Source of the DNA: Limnohabitans sp. MMS-10A-178
GTDB taxonomy: Bacteria > Pseudomonadota > Gammaproteobacteria > Burkholderiales > Burkholderiaceae_C
DNA length: 64,000 nucleotides
Reading direction: 5' to 3'
Assembly (NCBI RefSeq): GCF_003063375.1
Contig: NZ_NERY01000001.1
Location: 682,001-746,000 of the forward strand
The stretch's first letter is position 1; each line of letters opens with the position of its first letter. The notes beneath the pieces are model-generated. The model had not been told where the DNA came from. It saw only the letters and a list, made by a program, of their open reading frames with translations, and made no database searches. Position numbers and translations under genes: made by a program. Below, in pieces: positions 22,046 through 32,146 of this stretch.

Positions 22046-22824
22046 CGTTTTTGCACCCTGCTGAGCTTGGCTATGCTGTGCGTCAAAAACTGGCAGACTG
22101 GGGCTTCGGAGCACGTTTGTTGGGCCAACTCGCCCTGTTGTCTGGCCCCTGCCTGAAGCGCTTTGGTTTGGTCCGTGACCAAGTTCACTTTTTGGGCAAT
22201 TACTCACTGGCCATCATCACCGTTTCAGGTTTGTTTGTGGGCTTTGTGTTGGGTCTGCAGGGTTATTACACCTTGCAACGTTATGGCGCAGCCGATGCGT
22301 TGGGTTTGCTTGTGGCCTTGAGCTTGGTTCGAGAACTTGGCCCCGTGGTAGCAGCTTTGTTGTTTGCCGGAAGAGCTGGCGCCTCGATCACTGCAGAAAT
22401 TGGCTTGATGCGAGCAGGCGAGCAGCTCACTGCTTTGGAAATGATGGCCGTCGATCCCAAGTTGCGCATTTTGGCGCCACGTTTGTGGGGCGGCATCATT
22501 GCCTTGCCATTGCTCACCGCGGTTTTCAGTGCAGTGGGTATTTTGGGTGGGTATATCGTGGGTGTGCTCCTCATTGGTGTTGATGCTGGTTCGTTCTGGA
22601 GTCAAATGCAAAGCGGAGTTGATGTTTTCAAGGACGTGGGCAATGGCATGATCAAAAGTGTTGTGTTTGGCGTGGCAGTGACTTTCATTGCCTTGCTGCA
22701 AGGCTATGTGGCAAAGCCAACACCTGAAGGCGTAGCCTCAGCCACCACTCGAAGCGTGGTGATTTCTTCGTTGTCTGTTTTAGGACTGGACTTCATTCTC
22801 ACAGTGATGATGTTCAGCATTTAA
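22042..22824 (+). CDS. mlaE: Phospholipid ABC transporter permease MlaE
   Basis: Inner-membrane permease of the Mla complex, 260 residues with about five to six membrane segments. The family signature ALVRELGPVVAALLFAGRAGASITAEIG is seen as LSLVRELGPVVAALLFAGRAG followed by EIGLMRAGEQLTALEMM. It works with MlaF, MlaD and MlaB. The start overlaps the mlaF stop by four bases, so translation is coupled. Confidence 0.96.
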   Translation: MTFLHPAELGYAVRQKLADWGFGARLLGQLALLSGPCLKRFGLVRDQVHFLGNYSLAIITVSGLFVGFVLGLQGYYTLQRYGAADALGLLVALSLVRELGPVVAALLFAGRAGASITAEIGLMRAGEQLTALEMMAVDPKLRILAPRLWGGIIALPLLTAVFSAVGILGGYIVGVLLIGVDAGSFWSQMQSGVDVFKDVGNGMIKSVVFGVAVTFIALLQGYVAKPTPEGVASATTRSVVISSLSVLGLDFILTVMMFSI

Positions 22825-22834
22825 GGAGGACGTG

Positions 22835-23320
22835 ATGCAACGTTCAAAAAATGATGTGTGGGTTGGCTTGTTTGTACTGATTGGCTTGGCCGCTGTGCTC
22901 TTTTTAGCGCTCAAGTCTGCCAACTTGTTGCAATACAGTTGGTCCAAAGACTACACCGTGACAGCCAAATTTGACAATATTGGGGGTCTCAAAAAAGGGG
23001 CGGCGGTGAAGAGTGCAGGCGTGGTTGTGGGCCGTGTGGAAAACATTCAGTTTGATGGTGACAGCTTTCAGGCTAAAGTCAGCTTGGCTTTGCAAAATCA
23101 GTATGCATTTCCCCAAGACAGCTCCTTGAAAATTTTGACCAGTGGTTTGCTCGGCGAACAGTACATTGGTATTGAAGCCGGGGCAGAAGAAAAAAACCTG
23201 GTGGCTGGCGACAAAATTGGTTCGACACAGTCTGCCGTGGTTTTGGAAAATTTAATCAGTCAGTTTTTGTACAACAAAGCAGCCGACACGGCTGCGCCCT
23301 CGAGCGAAAGTAAAAAGTGA
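22835..23320 (+). CDS. mlaD: MCE-domain lipid carrier MlaD
   Basis: Inner-membrane anchored MCE protein of 161 residues that forms a hexameric ring guiding lipids between MlaFE and the periplasmic carrier MlaC. One membrane segment at about residues 9-27 is followed by the MCE domain (YTVTAKFDNIGGLKKGAAVKSAGVVVGRV) and LTSGLLGEQYIGIEAG. The ATG at 22835 is 5-7 bases after AAGGAGGA, which favours it over the GTG one codon earlier. The stop overlaps the mlaA start by one base. Confidence 0.96.
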   Translation: MQRSKNDVWVGLFVLIGLAAVLFLALKSANLLQYSWSKDYTVTAKFDNIGGLKKGAAVKSAGVVVGRVENIQFDGDSFQAKVSLALQNQYAFPQDSSLKILTSGLLGEQYIGIEAGAEEKNLVAGDKIGSTQSAVVLENLISQFLYNKAADTAAPSSESKK

Positions 23321-24126
23321 TGCTGGGTTGGCGTTTTCGCCTCGGTTTGGCCATTGCAGCTTTGATGCTGCTGCAAGGCTGCGCCTCTTTGAAAGGCCCC
23401 GATCCCACTGACCCCCTCGAACCTTTGAACCGACAAGTGACAGCTTTCAACGATGTGGCTGACGATTTGGTTCTGCGCCCCGTGGCTGTGATTTATGGCC
23501 AGTATTTGCCCACCGTGGTGCGCAAGGGCATTGGCAACTTTTTCAGCAATCAAAGCGATGTCTTGTCGTTTTTCAACAGCTTGGCGCAATTGAAGCTCGA
23601 AAAGGCTGCTAAAAACGCCATGCGTGTGGGAATCAATAGCACCTTGGGATTGGGTGGCATTATCGATTGGGCTTCCGAACTCAAAATTGACAAGCACAAG
23701 GAAGATTTTGGTCAGACCTTGGCTTTTTGGGGGGTCTCCTCCGGCCCCTACGTGGTCTTGCCTTTTTTTGGACCGTCCACGGTCCGAGACAGCTTTGGTT
23801 TGTATGTTGACATCAAAACAGACGTCAATCAGCAATTGGCCGATCAGGGCTCGCGCAACTTCCTAACTGTCTTGCGCCTTACCGATCGGCGCGAACGCTA
23901 CTTAAACTTGTCCGATGCTGTTCGGCAGGCCTCTCTCGACCCCTACACTTTCACGCGGGATGCCTACTTGCAAAAGCGCTTGAACGATATTTTTGACGGC
24001 AATCCGCCCATGTTGGATGACTTTGACGATCCAGATAAGCCAGCTCCCATGGCGGCGCCCAACCAGCCAGGTACTTCCATTAGCCCAGAGTCATTGCCAA
24101 AGGCGCCGCTACCTATAAAGCCTTGA
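23320..24126 (+). CDS. mlaA: Outer-membrane lipoprotein MlaA (VacJ)
   Basis: Outer-membrane lipoprotein that removes misplaced phospholipids from the outer leaflet and hands them to MlaC. It has 268 residues. Signal peptide with lipobox LLQGC; family blocks DPLEPLNRQVTAFND, VRKGIGNFFSNQSDV and FGQTLAFWGVSSGPYVVLPFFGPSTVRDSFG are clear. In Escherichia coli mlaA is unlinked; its presence inside the operon is common in betaproteobacteria. The C-terminus is Pro-rich and probably disordered. Frame starts with GTG-ATG; the ATG was chosen. Confidence 0.95.
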   Translation: MLGWRFRLGLAIAALMLLQGCASLKGPDPTDPLEPLNRQVTAFNDVADDLVLRPVAVIYGQYLPTVVRKGIGNFFSNQSDVLSFFNSLAQLKLEKAAKNAMRVGINSTLGLGGIIDWASELKIDKHKEDFGQTLAFWGVSSGPYVVLPFFGPSTVRDSFGLYVDIKTDVNQQLADQGSRNFLTVLRLTDRRERYLNLSDAVRQASLDPYTFTRDAYLQKRLNDIFDGNPPMLDDFDDPDKPAPMAAPNQPGTSISPESLPKAPLPIKP

Positions 24127-24212
24127 TTTTTCAAGAAATTGGCTTGGTGGTCTAATCAACTTTTTTGAAGCTGGCGCGTTAAAGAGTCAAACGCTCTTTA
24201 TGATCACACTTT

Positions 24213-24851
24213 ATGAATCGCAAATTCTTTACTTTTTTATGGCCCCTTATTTGGGCATTGGGCTTGTCTTTGAGCGCAGGCACTGTTTGGGCAAACGATG
24301 AAGCACCCGATGCGTTTATCAAACGCATTTCCAATGAAACCTTGGAAGCGGTGCGCTCCGACAAAAGCATCAAGAGCGGCGACATCAACAAGATCATGCA
24401 ATTGGTCGACACCAAATTGATGCAGCACGTTAATTTTCGACGAATGACGGCATTGGCCACAGGGCCGGGTTGGCGCAAAGCCACGCCAGAACAGCAAGAG
24501 CGCCTGCAAGCAGAGTTTAAATTGCTGCTCATTCGAACTTACTCTGGCGCCCTTAGCCAAATCAGCGACCAGACCATTGAGTTGAAGCCTTTGCGCGGTG
24601 CCACCGACGACAAAAATCTGGTGGTTCAAACCGAGGTCAGAGGCAAAGGCGAGCCCATCCAGCTTGACTATCGCCTTGAAAAAACGCCTGGCGAGGGTGC
24701 TGGTTGGAAAATTTTTGACCTCAACGTGATGGGCATTTGGTTGGTCGAAAACTACCGTTCGCAATTTGCCAAAGAAATCAACGCAGGCGGCGTCGATGGT
24801 TTGATCAAGAGTCTTTCAGACCGCAACAAGTCGAATGCCAAAAAAGCCTGA
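24213..24851 (+). CDS. mlaC: Periplasmic phospholipid-binding protein MlaC
   Basis: Soluble periplasmic carrier that shuttles phospholipids between the outer-membrane MlaA complex and the inner-membrane MlaFEDB complex. It has 212 residues with a signal peptide ending near AGTVWA and the family features VDTKLMQHVNFRRMTALATGPGWRKATPEQQERLQAEF and a C-terminal VMGIWLVENYRSQFAKEI. An 86-base gap precedes it, containing only a weak hairpin without a T-tail. Same operon as mlaFEDA. Confidence 0.95.
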   Translation: MNRKFFTFLWPLIWALGLSLSAGTVWANDEAPDAFIKRISNETLEAVRSDKSIKSGDINKIMQLVDTKLMQHVNFRRMTALATGPGWRKATPEQQERLQAEFKLLLIRTYSGALSQISDQTIELKPLRGATDDKNLVVQTEVRGKGEPIQLDYRLEKTPGEGAGWKIFDLNVMGIWLVENYRSQFAKEINAGGVDGLIKSLSDRNKSNAKKA

Positions 24852-24866
24852 TTGAGCGCCCACTGA

Positions 24867-25151
24867 ATGACCACGGCCCTTCTAACCTTGCCACCTGATT
24901 TGCGACACAGCAACGCGGCAGACTGCTTGCAAAAGCTGCAAGCGCAAATCCGAAGCAGTCCAAATTCAGAGGTAGAAATTCAGGCAGGACAGTTGTCAGA
25001 CTTCGACTCCTCCGCACTCGCAGTTCTCTTGGGTTGCCGCCGAGAAGCCGAAAGTTTGTCGAAAACCTTGAAATTCAAGCAATTCCCGGCCAAATTACGC
25101 GAATTGGCCCAGCTTTATGGGGTGTCTGAGCTGTTGATCGAAAGCGCATGA
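24867..25151 (+). CDS. mlaB: STAS-domain protein MlaB
   Basis: Cytoplasmic STAS-domain subunit, 94 residues, that binds MlaF and is needed for stability and activity of the Mla ATPase. The conserved STAS switch segment with Ser/Thr is seen in QLSDFDSSALAVLLGCRREA. It lies 15 bases after mlaC and completes the operon. Short length and sequence are normal for the family. Confidence 0.9.
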   Translation: MTTALLTLPPDLRHSNAADCLQKLQAQIRSSPNSEVEIQAGQLSDFDSSALAVLLGCRREAESLSKTLKFKQFPAKLRELAQLYGVSELLIESA

Positions 25152-25169
25152 CCGTAAAATAGGGGGCTC

Positions 25170-26087
25170 ATGCCCGCCATCTCTTTTCAATCCGTCTCCA
25201 AAACTTATCCTGCCAAACAGCCTGGCAGCCAGCCTTTCACAGCACTCAACAAGGTGAGCTTTGACATTGCTGAAGGGGAGTTTTTTGGTCTGCTTGGCCC
25301 CAATGGTGCTGGCAAGACCACGCTTATCAGCATTTTGGCGGGACTCACCAAGGCCACCGAAGGTCGTGTCATGGTGCATGGCCACGACGTTCAGTTGGAT
25401 TACGCCCAAGCAAGGCGCATGCTGGGCGTGGTGCCCCAAGAGTTGGTTTTCGATCCCTTTTTCACGGTTCGCGAGGCTTTGCGTTTTCAGTCGGGCTACT
25501 TTGGGGTGAAAAAAAACGATGCTTGGATTGATGAGTTGCTGAGCAACTTAGGGCTTCTTGACAAAGCCAACTCCAATATGCGTCAGCTATCTGGTGGCAT
25601 GAAAAGGCGTGTCTTGGTGGCGCAGGCTTTGGTTCACAAGCCGCGTGTCATTGTGCTCGACGAGCCCACCGCTGGCGTCGATGTGGAGCTCAGACAAACG
25701 CTGTGGCAATTCATTGCCAAGCTCAACCGAGAAGGCCACACCGTTTTGCTCACCACCCATTATTTGGAAGAGGCTGAAGCCCTGTGTGGCCGATTGGCCA
25801 TGCTCAAACAAGGGCGGGTGTTGGCATTGGCCAGCACTTCTGAGTTGTTGAAATCGGCCTCCAGCAATGTGCTTCGCTTCAAGTTGGATGGTCAATTGCC
25901 CCCCGATTTGACTGTCAAAGCGCGAGTTACAGGTCGCATTGTTCAGTTTCCGGCCCACGATGCGGTGGAGATCGAAAGCTACTTGGCGGCAGTTCGCCAA
26001 GCAGGCTTGGTGGCAGAGGATGTTGAAATTCGCAAGGCCGATTTAGAAGATGTGTTTTTGGATGTGATGGCCGAGGGGAAATCATGA
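25170..26087 (+). CDS. yadG: ABC exporter ATP-binding protein (YadG-like)
   Basis: ATPase of an ABC-2 type exporter, 305 residues. Walker A GPNGAGKTT, Q-loop VVPQELVFDPFFTVREAL, signature LSGGMKRRVLVAQAL and Walker B VIVLDEPTAGVD are present. Length and neighbour match the YadG/YadH pair of Escherichia coli, whose substrate is unknown. It begins 18 bases after mlaB and overlaps the permease gene by four bases. Standing between mlaB and ibaG-murA, it may serve the envelope, but that is inference from position only. Confidence 0.88.
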   Translation: MPAISFQSVSKTYPAKQPGSQPFTALNKVSFDIAEGEFFGLLGPNGAGKTTLISILAGLTKATEGRVMVHGHDVQLDYAQARRMLGVVPQELVFDPFFTVREALRFQSGYFGVKKNDAWIDELLSNLGLLDKANSNMRQLSGGMKRRVLVAQALVHKPRVIVLDEPTAGVDVELRQTLWQFIAKLNREGHTVLLTTHYLEEAEALCGRLAMLKQGRVLALASTSELLKSASSNVLRFKLDGQLPPDLTVKARVTGRIVQFPAHDAVEIESYLAAVRQAGLVAEDVEIRKADLEDVFLDVMAEGKS

Positions 26088-26839
26088 GCGGCTGGTGCAT
26101 GTTGCTTTACAAAGAGGTGTTGCGCTTTTGGAAAGTGTCATTCCAAACCATAGCTGCGCCTGTTTTAACCTCGGTGCTGTACATGTTGATTTTTGGCCAT
26201 GTGCTGGAAGATCATGTGAAGGTGTATGACAACGTGCCCTACACGGCATTTTTATTGCCGGGCCTCATCATGATGAGCGTCTTGCAAAATGCCTTCGCCA
26301 ACAGCTCATCGAGCTTGGTGCAAAGCAAGATCATGGGCAATGTGGTGTTCTTGCTTCTCACGCCCTTGTCTCACTGGCATTGGTTTGTAGCTTATGTGGG
26401 TTCGTCCATGTTGCGCGGTTTGGCCGTTGGCCTGGGTGTATTTGCTGTCACGGTGTGGTTTGCACCTTTGCAATACCATTCGCCAGTTTGGATTTTGGTC
26501 TTTGCCGTCTTGTGTGCGGGCTTGTTGGGCGCCTTGGGTTTGGTGGCAGGTCTTTGGTCCGAAAAATTTGACCAAATGGCGGCTTTCCAAAGCTTTGTCA
26601 TCATGCCCATGACCTTCTTGTCGGGTGTTTTTTATTCCATTCATTCCTTGCCCCCGTTTTGGCAAGGCCTGAGTCACTTGAACCCCTTCTTTTACATGAT
26701 TGATGGTTTCAGATACGGCTTTTTTGGCCAAAGCGATGTGTCGCCTTGGATTAGCTTGGCAGTCGTTTCTGTGGCCATGTTGGCCGTCAGTGCATTGGCC
26801 ATTCATTGGCTGAAATCAGGCTACAAAATCAGAGGCTGA
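26084..26839 (+). CDS. yadH: ABC-2 type permease (YadH-like)
   Basis: Inner-membrane half-transporter of 251 residues with six predicted membrane segments, partner of the preceding ATPase. ABC-2 features include the early FLLPGLIMMSVLQNAFANSSSSLVQSKIMGNV block and the late MPMTFLSGVFYSIHSLPPFWQGLSHLNPFFYMIDGFRYG motif, typical of the NodJ/YadH group. Starts with ATGA overlap. Substrate unknown. Confidence 0.88.
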   Translation: MSGWCMLLYKEVLRFWKVSFQTIAAPVLTSVLYMLIFGHVLEDHVKVYDNVPYTAFLLPGLIMMSVLQNAFANSSSSLVQSKIMGNVVFLLLTPLSHWHWFVAYVGSSMLRGLAVGLGVFAVTVWFAPLQYHSPVWILVFAVLCAGLLGALGLVAGLWSEKFDQMAAFQSFVIMPMTFLSGVFYSIHSLPPFWQGLSHLNPFFYMIDGFRYGFFGQSDVSPWISLAVVSVAMLAVSALAIHWLKSGYKIRG

Positions 26840-26865
26840 TTCAAACTTTTCGTGAGCTTTACAAA

Positions 26866-27108
26866 ATGACTGCAGAACAAATTCAAGCCATGATTGCCGC
26901 TGGGCTTTCATGCCAGCATCTCACCGTGGACGGTGATGGCCGCCATTGGCAAGCGGTGGTGGTGTCCAATCAATTTGAGGGGCTTCGCCTCATTGCGCGC
27001 CACCAAAAGGTGTACGCCACCTTGGGCAACAAAATGCAAAACGACGAGGTTCATGCCTTGTCGATGAAAACATTCACGCCTGCTGAATGGGCCAAAGCGC
27101 AAGCTTGA
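26866..27108 (+). CDS. ibaG: BolA-family protein IbaG
   Basis: An 80-residue BolA-type protein that with a monothiol glutaredoxin handles iron-sulfur clusters and affects acid tolerance and the cell envelope. The class II KH-like fold is recognisable: helix TAEQIQAMIAAGL, strand CQHLTVDGDGRHWQAVVVS, the FEGLRLIARHQKVYATLGNKM signature with invariant His, and HALSMKTFTPAEW. The start was set at MTAEQ. The mla-ibaG-murA order is conserved in Escherichia coli too, apart from the inserted exporter here. Confidence 0.93.
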   Translation: MTAEQIQAMIAAGLSCQHLTVDGDGRHWQAVVVSNQFEGLRLIARHQKVYATLGNKMQNDEVHALSMKTFTPAEWAKAQA

Positions 27109-27155
27109 ATACCAGGCTATTTCAAACGCGTTCCTCCAGATATTCAAACTAAAAA

Positions 27156-28421
27156 ATGGACAAACTTATCATTCGCGGCGGTCATTCTTTGAATGGCGAG
27201 ATTGGCATCTCCGGCGCTAAAAATGCCGCTTTGCCAGAACTTTGCGCTGCCTTGTTAACCGACCAAGAGGTGGTGCTGCGCAATGTGCCGAAGTTGCAAG
27301 ATGTCAACACCATGTTGAAACTCATTCGCAACATGGGTGTGACTTGCCAGCATGCAGAAGACGGCAGCGTGACATTGAATGCCAGCGCTTTGAACAAGCC
27401 AGAAGCACCCTACGAGATGGTGAAAACCATGCGAGCTTCCGTGCTGGCCCTGGGCCCTTTGCTGGCCAGATTTGGCCATGCTCGAGTGTCATTGCCTGGG
27501 GGCTGCGCCATTGGGTCGCGCCCTGTCGACCAGCACATCAAAGGCCTGCAAGCCATGGGCGCGCAAATTGTGGTGGAGCATGGCTACATGGTGGCCAGTT
27601 TGACCCAGGGCCGAACACGCCTGAAAGGTGCCCGCATTGCTACCGACATGGTGACCGTGACGGGTACAGAAAATTTTCTGATGGCGGCCGCTTTGGCGGA
27701 AGGTGAAACTGTTTTAGAAAATGCAGCGCAAGAACCAGAAATTCCTGATTTGGCCGAAATGCTGATTCAAATGGGCGCCAAAATTGAAGGCCACGGCACC
27801 AGTCGAATTCACATTCAAGGGGTTGAAAAACTCAGTGGCTGTGATCATGCGGTGGTAGCCGATCGCATTGAAGCAGGCACATTTTTGTGCGCCGTTGCGG
27901 CCACCGGCGGCGATGTCGTGTTGAAGCATGCGCGGGGCGATCACCTCGACGCTGTGATCGAAAAACTCAGGGCTGCTGGCGCGCAAATTGAAGTGGGCTC
28001 TAACTTTGTTCGGGTCAAAGCGCAAGGCCGAATGAAAGCACAAAGTTTTCGGACCACCGAGTACCCCGGTTTTCCAACCGACATGCAAGCGCAGTTCATG
28101 GCCTTGAATTGCATTGCAGAGGGCACCAGCAAAGTCACTGAAACCATTTTTGAAAATCGTTTCATGCACGTCAATGAGTTGGTTCGTTTAGGTGCCAACA
28201 TTCAAATTGATGGCAAAGTGTCCGTGGTGCAGGGCGTTGCGCGCTTGTCGGGGGCCACTGTCATGGCCACCGATTTGCGGGCCTCTGCCAGCCTGGTCAT
28301 TGCCGGCTTGGTGGCCGAGGGCGAGACCATTGTCGATCGCATCTATCACCTCGATCGAGGCTACGATCGCATGGAAGCCAAACTGCGCAAAGTGGGCGCT
28401 CAAATAGAACGTTCAAAGTAA
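27156..28421 (+). CDS. murA: UDP-N-acetylglucosamine 1-carboxyvinyltransferase
   Basis: First committed enzyme of peptidoglycan synthesis: transfers enolpyruvate from PEP to UDP-GlcNAc in the cytosol; target of fosfomycin. It has 421 residues. The catalytic cysteine is Cys117 in the loop [15 protein letters not shown], so fosfomycin sensitivity is expected at this position. Lys22-equivalent appears in [15 protein letters not shown], and the C-terminal RAGYDRM-like block reads [16 protein letters not shown]. Followed by hisG after 14 bases. Confidence 0.98.
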   Translation: MDKLIIRGGHSLNGEIGISGAKNAALPELCAALLTDQEVVLRNVPKLQDVNTMLKLIRNMGVTCQHAEDGSVTLNASALNKPEAPYEMVKTMRASVLALGPLLARFGHARVSLPGGCAIGSRPVDQHIKGLQAMGAQIVVEHGYMVASLTQGRTRLKGARIATDMVTVTGTENFLMAAALAEGETVLENAAQEPEIPDLAEMLIQMGAKIEGHGTSRIHIQGVEKLSGCDHAVVADRIEAGTFLCAVAATGGDVVLKHARGDHLDAVIEKLRAAGAQIEVGSNFVRVKAQGRMKAQSFRTTEYPGFPTDMQAQFMALNCIAEGTSKVTETIFENRFMHVNELVRLGANIQIDGKVSVVQGVARLSGATVMATDLRASASLVIAGLVAEGETIVDRIYHLDRGYDRMEAKLRKVGAQIERSK

Positions 28422-28435
28422 TCACAGGAACTGAC

Positions 28436-29098
28436 ATGATCACCTTGGCCTTGTCCAAAGGACGCATTTTTGACGAAACCCTGCCACTTTTAAAAGCGGC
28501 AGGCATCGAGGTTTTGGAAGATCCCGAAACTTCTCGCAAATTGATTTTGCCCACCAATCAAACTGGCGTGCGGGTGGTGTTGGTTCGTGCCACCGACGTG
28601 CCCACTTATGTTGAATATGGCGGTGCCGATTTGGGCGTGACTGGCAAAGACACCCTCATTGAGCATGGTGGCCAGGGCTTGTACCAACCTCTCGACTTGC
28701 AAATCGCCAAGTGCCGCATGAGTGTGGCGGTGCGTGCCGACTACGACTATGCCTCCGCCGTTAAATCTGGCTCTCGCTTGAAAGTGGCCACCAAATACAC
28801 CCAGATTGCGCGTGAATTTTTTGCGCAAAAAGGCGTGCACGTTGACATGATCAAGCTCTATGGCAGCATGGAGTTGGCGCCCCTCACGGGCCTTGCCGAT
28901 GCCATTGTTGACTTGGTGTCTACGGGTAGCACCCTGAAAGCCAATCACCTCATTGAAGTGGAGCGCATCATGGACATCAGTTCGCGCTTGGTGGTGAATC
29001 AAGCCTCGCTCAAACTCAAACAAGAATCCATCCGCGCCATCATTCAAGCCTTTGCGGGTGCCGTGTCAGCGCGTCAAGCTGCCCCAACTTCACGCTAA
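28436..29098 (+). CDS. hisG: ATP phosphoribosyltransferase, short form
   Basis: First step of histidine synthesis, joining ATP and PRPP. It has 220 residues, the short (HisG-S) form that normally needs the regulatory subunit HisZ, which is not in this window. The motifs are [34 protein letters not shown] and the PRPP-binding [14 protein letters not shown]. First gene of the his run, 14 bases after murA. Confidence 0.96.
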   Translation: MITLALSKGRIFDETLPLLKAAGIEVLEDPETSRKLILPTNQTGVRVVLVRATDVPTYVEYGGADLGVTGKDTLIEHGGQGLYQPLDLQIAKCRMSVAVRADYDYASAVKSGSRLKVATKYTQIAREFFAQKGVHVDMIKLYGSMELAPLTGLADAIVDLVSTGSTLKANHLIEVERIMDISSRLVVNQASLKLKQESIRAIIQAFAGAVSARQAAPTSR

Positions 29099-29116
29099 CT
29101 ACTCAAGAGAAAACCA

Positions 29117-30463
29117 ATGACTGCGCTTGTAGCCAAAGCCCTGCGTTTAAGCACCACCGATGCTGATTTTGAAGCCCAATTTCAAAAGCGCTTGCATTGG
29201 TCTGCAGACGCCGATGCAGCCATTGAATCCCGCGTGGCCGAGATCTTGGCCGACGTGCAACAGCGCGGCGATGCCGCCGTGCTTGAGTACACCCAGCGTT
29301 TTGATGGCTTGAATGCCAAAGACATGCAGGCTTTGATGCTGACGCAGGCTGAACTCAAGGCTGCTTTTGAAGGCTTGCCAGTGGCTCAAAAAGATGCTTT
29401 GCAAGCCGCTGCCAAACGTGTTCGCGCATACCACGAAGCGCAGAAAAAAGCTTCTGGTGAAAGCTGGTCATACCAAGACGAAGACGGCACCTTGCTAGGG
29501 CAAAAAGTCACGCCCCTCGATCGAGTGGGTATTTATGTGCCCGGCGGTAAAGCCGCTTATCCATCTTCTGTTTTGATGAACGCCATTCCGGCGCATGTGG
29601 CTGGCGTAGAAGAAATCATCATGGTGGTTCCAACGCCGCAGGGTGTGAAGAACCCCTTGGTGTTGGCTGCTGCATATGTGGCGGGTGTGTCGCGCGCCTT
29701 CACCATTGGCGGCGCACAAGCTGTTGCGGCTTTGGCGTTTGGCACGGCCACGGTGCCCAAGGTAGACAAAATAACCGGACCCGGCAATGCCTATGTGGCC
29801 AGCGCCAAGAAGCGTGTATTTGGTGCCGTGGGCATTGACATGATTGCAGGACCCTCCGAAATTTTGGTGTTGGCCGATGGCAGCACCCCACCAGAGTGGG
29901 TGGCCATGGACTTGTTCTCGCAAGCCGAACACGACGAGTTGGCCCAAAGCATTTTGCTGTGCCCCGATGCGGCCTACATTGACAAAGTTCAAACCGCCAT
30001 CGACCAACTGCTACCCACCTTGCCGCGCGCCGAGATCATTGCCAAATCGATGAACGACCGCGGTGCTTTCATTCAAACACGCAGCATGGAAGAAGCCTGC
30101 ATCATCAGCAACCGCATTGCCCCCGAGCACTTGGAAGTGTCCAGCCGCAATCCACATGCTTGGGAGCCTTTGCTCAAACATGCGGGCGCCATTTTCTTGG
30201 GCGCGTACACCAGTGAGTCACTGGGCGATTACTGCGCTGGCCCCAATCACGTTTTGCCCACCAGTGGCACCGCTAGGTTTTCATCGCCCTTGGGTGTCTA
30301 CGATTTTCAAAAGCGCTCTAGCCTCATTGAGGTGAGTGAAAAAGGCGCGCAGAGTTTGGGCTTAATTGCAGCTGAGTTGGCCTATGGCGAAGGTTTGCAA
30401 GCCCACGCCCGCGCTGCCGAGCTGCGCTTGAACCCCGTGCCACCGCAAAGAGAAACACCATGA
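29117..30463 (+). CDS. hisD: Histidinol dehydrogenase
   Basis: Last two steps of histidine synthesis: zinc- and NAD-dependent oxidation of histidinol to histidine. It has 448 residues. Family blocks [52 protein letters not shown], the zinc/active-site [10 protein letters not shown] and the IAPEHLEV and [26 protein letters not shown] segments are intact. It overlaps hisC by four bases. Confidence 0.98.
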   Translation: MTALVAKALRLSTTDADFEAQFQKRLHWSADADAAIESRVAEILADVQQRGDAAVLEYTQRFDGLNAKDMQALMLTQAELKAAFEGLPVAQKDALQAAAKRVRAYHEAQKKASGESWSYQDEDGTLLGQKVTPLDRVGIYVPGGKAAYPSSVLMNAIPAHVAGVEEIIMVVPTPQGVKNPLVLAAAYVAGVSRAFTIGGAQAVAALAFGTATVPKVDKITGPGNAYVASAKKRVFGAVGIDMIAGPSEILVLADGSTPPEWVAMDLFSQAEHDELAQSILLCPDAAYIDKVQTAIDQLLPTLPRAEIIAKSMNDRGAFIQTRSMEEACIISNRIAPEHLEVSSRNPHAWEPLLKHAGAIFLGAYTSESLGDYCAGPNHVLPTSGTARFSSPLGVYDFQKRSSLIEVSEKGAQSLGLIAAELAYGEGLQAHARAAELRLNPVPPQRETP

Positions 30464-31551
30464 GCGCCCATCAAAATTCCGCCGCTTGGCTGAAGCACAT
30501 TCGTCAAGACGTGCAATCGATGCACGCTTATGCCATTCAAGATTCGACGGGCATGGTCAAACTCGACGCTATGGAAAATCCATTCAGCTTGCCCCCAGAT
30601 TTGCAAAAGCAATTGGGCGAGCGTTTGGGTGCCTTGGCACTCAATCGCTATCCAGGTGATCGGGTCAATGTCTTGCGTGCTGAGCTGGCCAAGTATGTGC
30701 ACATGCCCGAAGGCTTTGACATCATGCTGGGAAATGGTTCTGATGAACTCATCACACTTATCTCGGTTGCATGTGATGTGCCGGGTGCTAGCTTTTTGGC
30801 GCCGCTGCCTGGCTTTGTGATGTATGCCATGAGCGCGCAACTTCAAGGCGTGCAGTTTCATGGGGTGCCTCTCAAAGCCAATTTTGAGTTGGACGAAGCG
30901 GCCATGCTCAGCGCCATTGCAAGCCACAAACCTGCCGTGGTTTATTTGGCTTACCCCAACAACCCAACTGGCACTTTGTGGAATGCTGACGCCATTGAAC
31001 GCATTGTGGTGGCGCAAGGCCAGCAGGGCGGCTTGGTGGTGATGGACGAGGCTTACCAGCCCTTTGCAAGTCAAACCTACATGTCGCGTCTGGCCAGTCA
31101 TGGTCACGTGCTGCTAATGCGCACCTTGTCTAAATTTGGCTTGGCCGGTGTTCGCCTCGGTTACATGGTGGGCCCCAAGTCCTTGATTGGCCAAATTGAC
31201 AAAGTCCGCCCGCCTTACAACATCAGTGTTTTGAACTGTGAATGCGCGCTTTTTGCGTTAGAGCATGCCGATGTTTTTGCCGCTCAAGCCCTTCAAATTC
31301 GCGAAGAACGCGAAAACTTAAGCCAATCACTGGCACTTTTGCCAGGTGTCCAAGTTTTCCCCAGTCAGGCCAATATGCTGTTGGTTCGTATGCCAGACGC
31401 CACAAAGTGCTTCGAAGGTATGAAAACGAAAGGTATTTTGGTGAAGAACGTTTCTAAAATGCACCCATTGCTGAGCAATTGTTTGCGTCTCACTGTCGGA
31501 ACCCCCGAAGAAAACGCCCGCATGTTGGCAGCACTCAAGGAATCTTTATGA
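30460..31551 (+). CDS. hisC: Histidinol-phosphate aminotransferase
   Basis: PLP-dependent aminotransferase of fold type I, 363 residues, converting imidazole acetol phosphate to histidinol phosphate. Seen are KLDAMENPF near the N-terminus, [17 protein letters not shown], the PLP lysine in [18 protein letters not shown] and the [10 protein letters not shown] tail. Overlaps hisD and hisB by four bases each. Confidence 0.97.
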   Translation: MSAHQNSAAWLKHIRQDVQSMHAYAIQDSTGMVKLDAMENPFSLPPDLQKQLGERLGALALNRYPGDRVNVLRAELAKYVHMPEGFDIMLGNGSDELITLISVACDVPGASFLAPLPGFVMYAMSAQLQGVQFHGVPLKANFELDEAAMLSAIASHKPAVVYLAYPNNPTGTLWNADAIERIVVAQGQQGGLVVMDEAYQPFASQTYMSRLASHGHVLLMRTLSKFGLAGVRLGYMVGPKSLIGQIDKVRPPYNISVLNCECALFALEHADVFAAQALQIREERENLSQSLALLPGVQVFPSQANMLLVRMPDATKCFEGMKTKGILVKNVSKMHPLLSNCLRLTVGTPEENARMLAALKESL

Positions 31552-32144
31552 GCTCACCCCGCGTTGCAGAAGTTACGCGCCAAACTGCAGAAACCCAAAT
31601 TCGCGTCAAAGTGAATTTGGACGGCACTGGCCAATCCAGCCTGTCCACCGGCATTGGTTTCTTTGACCACATGCTCGATCAAATTGCTCGCCACGGCCTT
31701 ATCGATTTGGAAATCGAAGCCAAGGGCGATTTGCACATCGATGGCCACCACACCGTGGAAGATGTGGGCATCACTCTGGGTCAGGCCGTGGCCAAAGCGG
31801 TGGGTGATAAAAAAGGCTTGCGTCGCTATGGCCATGCCTACGTACCACTCGACGAAGCCTTGTCGCGTGTGGTCATCGACTTTTCGGGCCGTCCTGGCTT
31901 GGTCAACCATGTGCCATTCACCAGTGGCATGGTGGGCGGCTTTGACACGCAGCTCATGCACGAATTCTTCCAAGGCTTTGTCAATCACGCCTTGGTCACG
32001 CTGCACATTGACAACTTGCGGGGCGACAATGCGCACCACCAAGCTGAAACTGTTTTCAAAGCCTTTGCGCGTGCCTTGCGTGCCGCACTTGAAATCGACC
32101 CCCGAGCAGCAGGCATCATTCCTTCAACCAAGGGTTCGCTCTGA
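31548..32144 (+). CDS. hisB: Imidazoleglycerol-phosphate dehydratase
   Basis: Manganese-dependent dehydratase of the histidine pathway, 198 residues, the monofunctional form without the phosphatase domain found in the enterobacterial HisB. The two metal-binding His/Glu blocks are [15 protein letters not shown] and [35 protein letters not shown] is also present. Because no phosphatase domain is fused, a separate histidinol phosphatase must be encoded elsewhere. ATG with AAGGA ribosome site, overlapping hisC. Confidence 0.97.
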   Translation: MSSPRVAEVTRQTAETQIRVKVNLDGTGQSSLSTGIGFFDHMLDQIARHGLIDLEIEAKGDLHIDGHHTVEDVGITLGQAVAKAVGDKKGLRRYGHAYVPLDEALSRVVIDFSGRPGLVNHVPFTSGMVGGFDTQLMHEFFQGFVNHALVTLHIDNLRGDNAHHQAETVFKAFARALRAALEIDPRAAGIIPSTKGSL

Positions 32145-32146
32145 GC

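Noticed and set aside
24181-24199. Hairpin AAAGAG/CTCTTT before mlaC as a terminator
   Set aside because: The stem is short and no T-run follows. It lies inside an operon.
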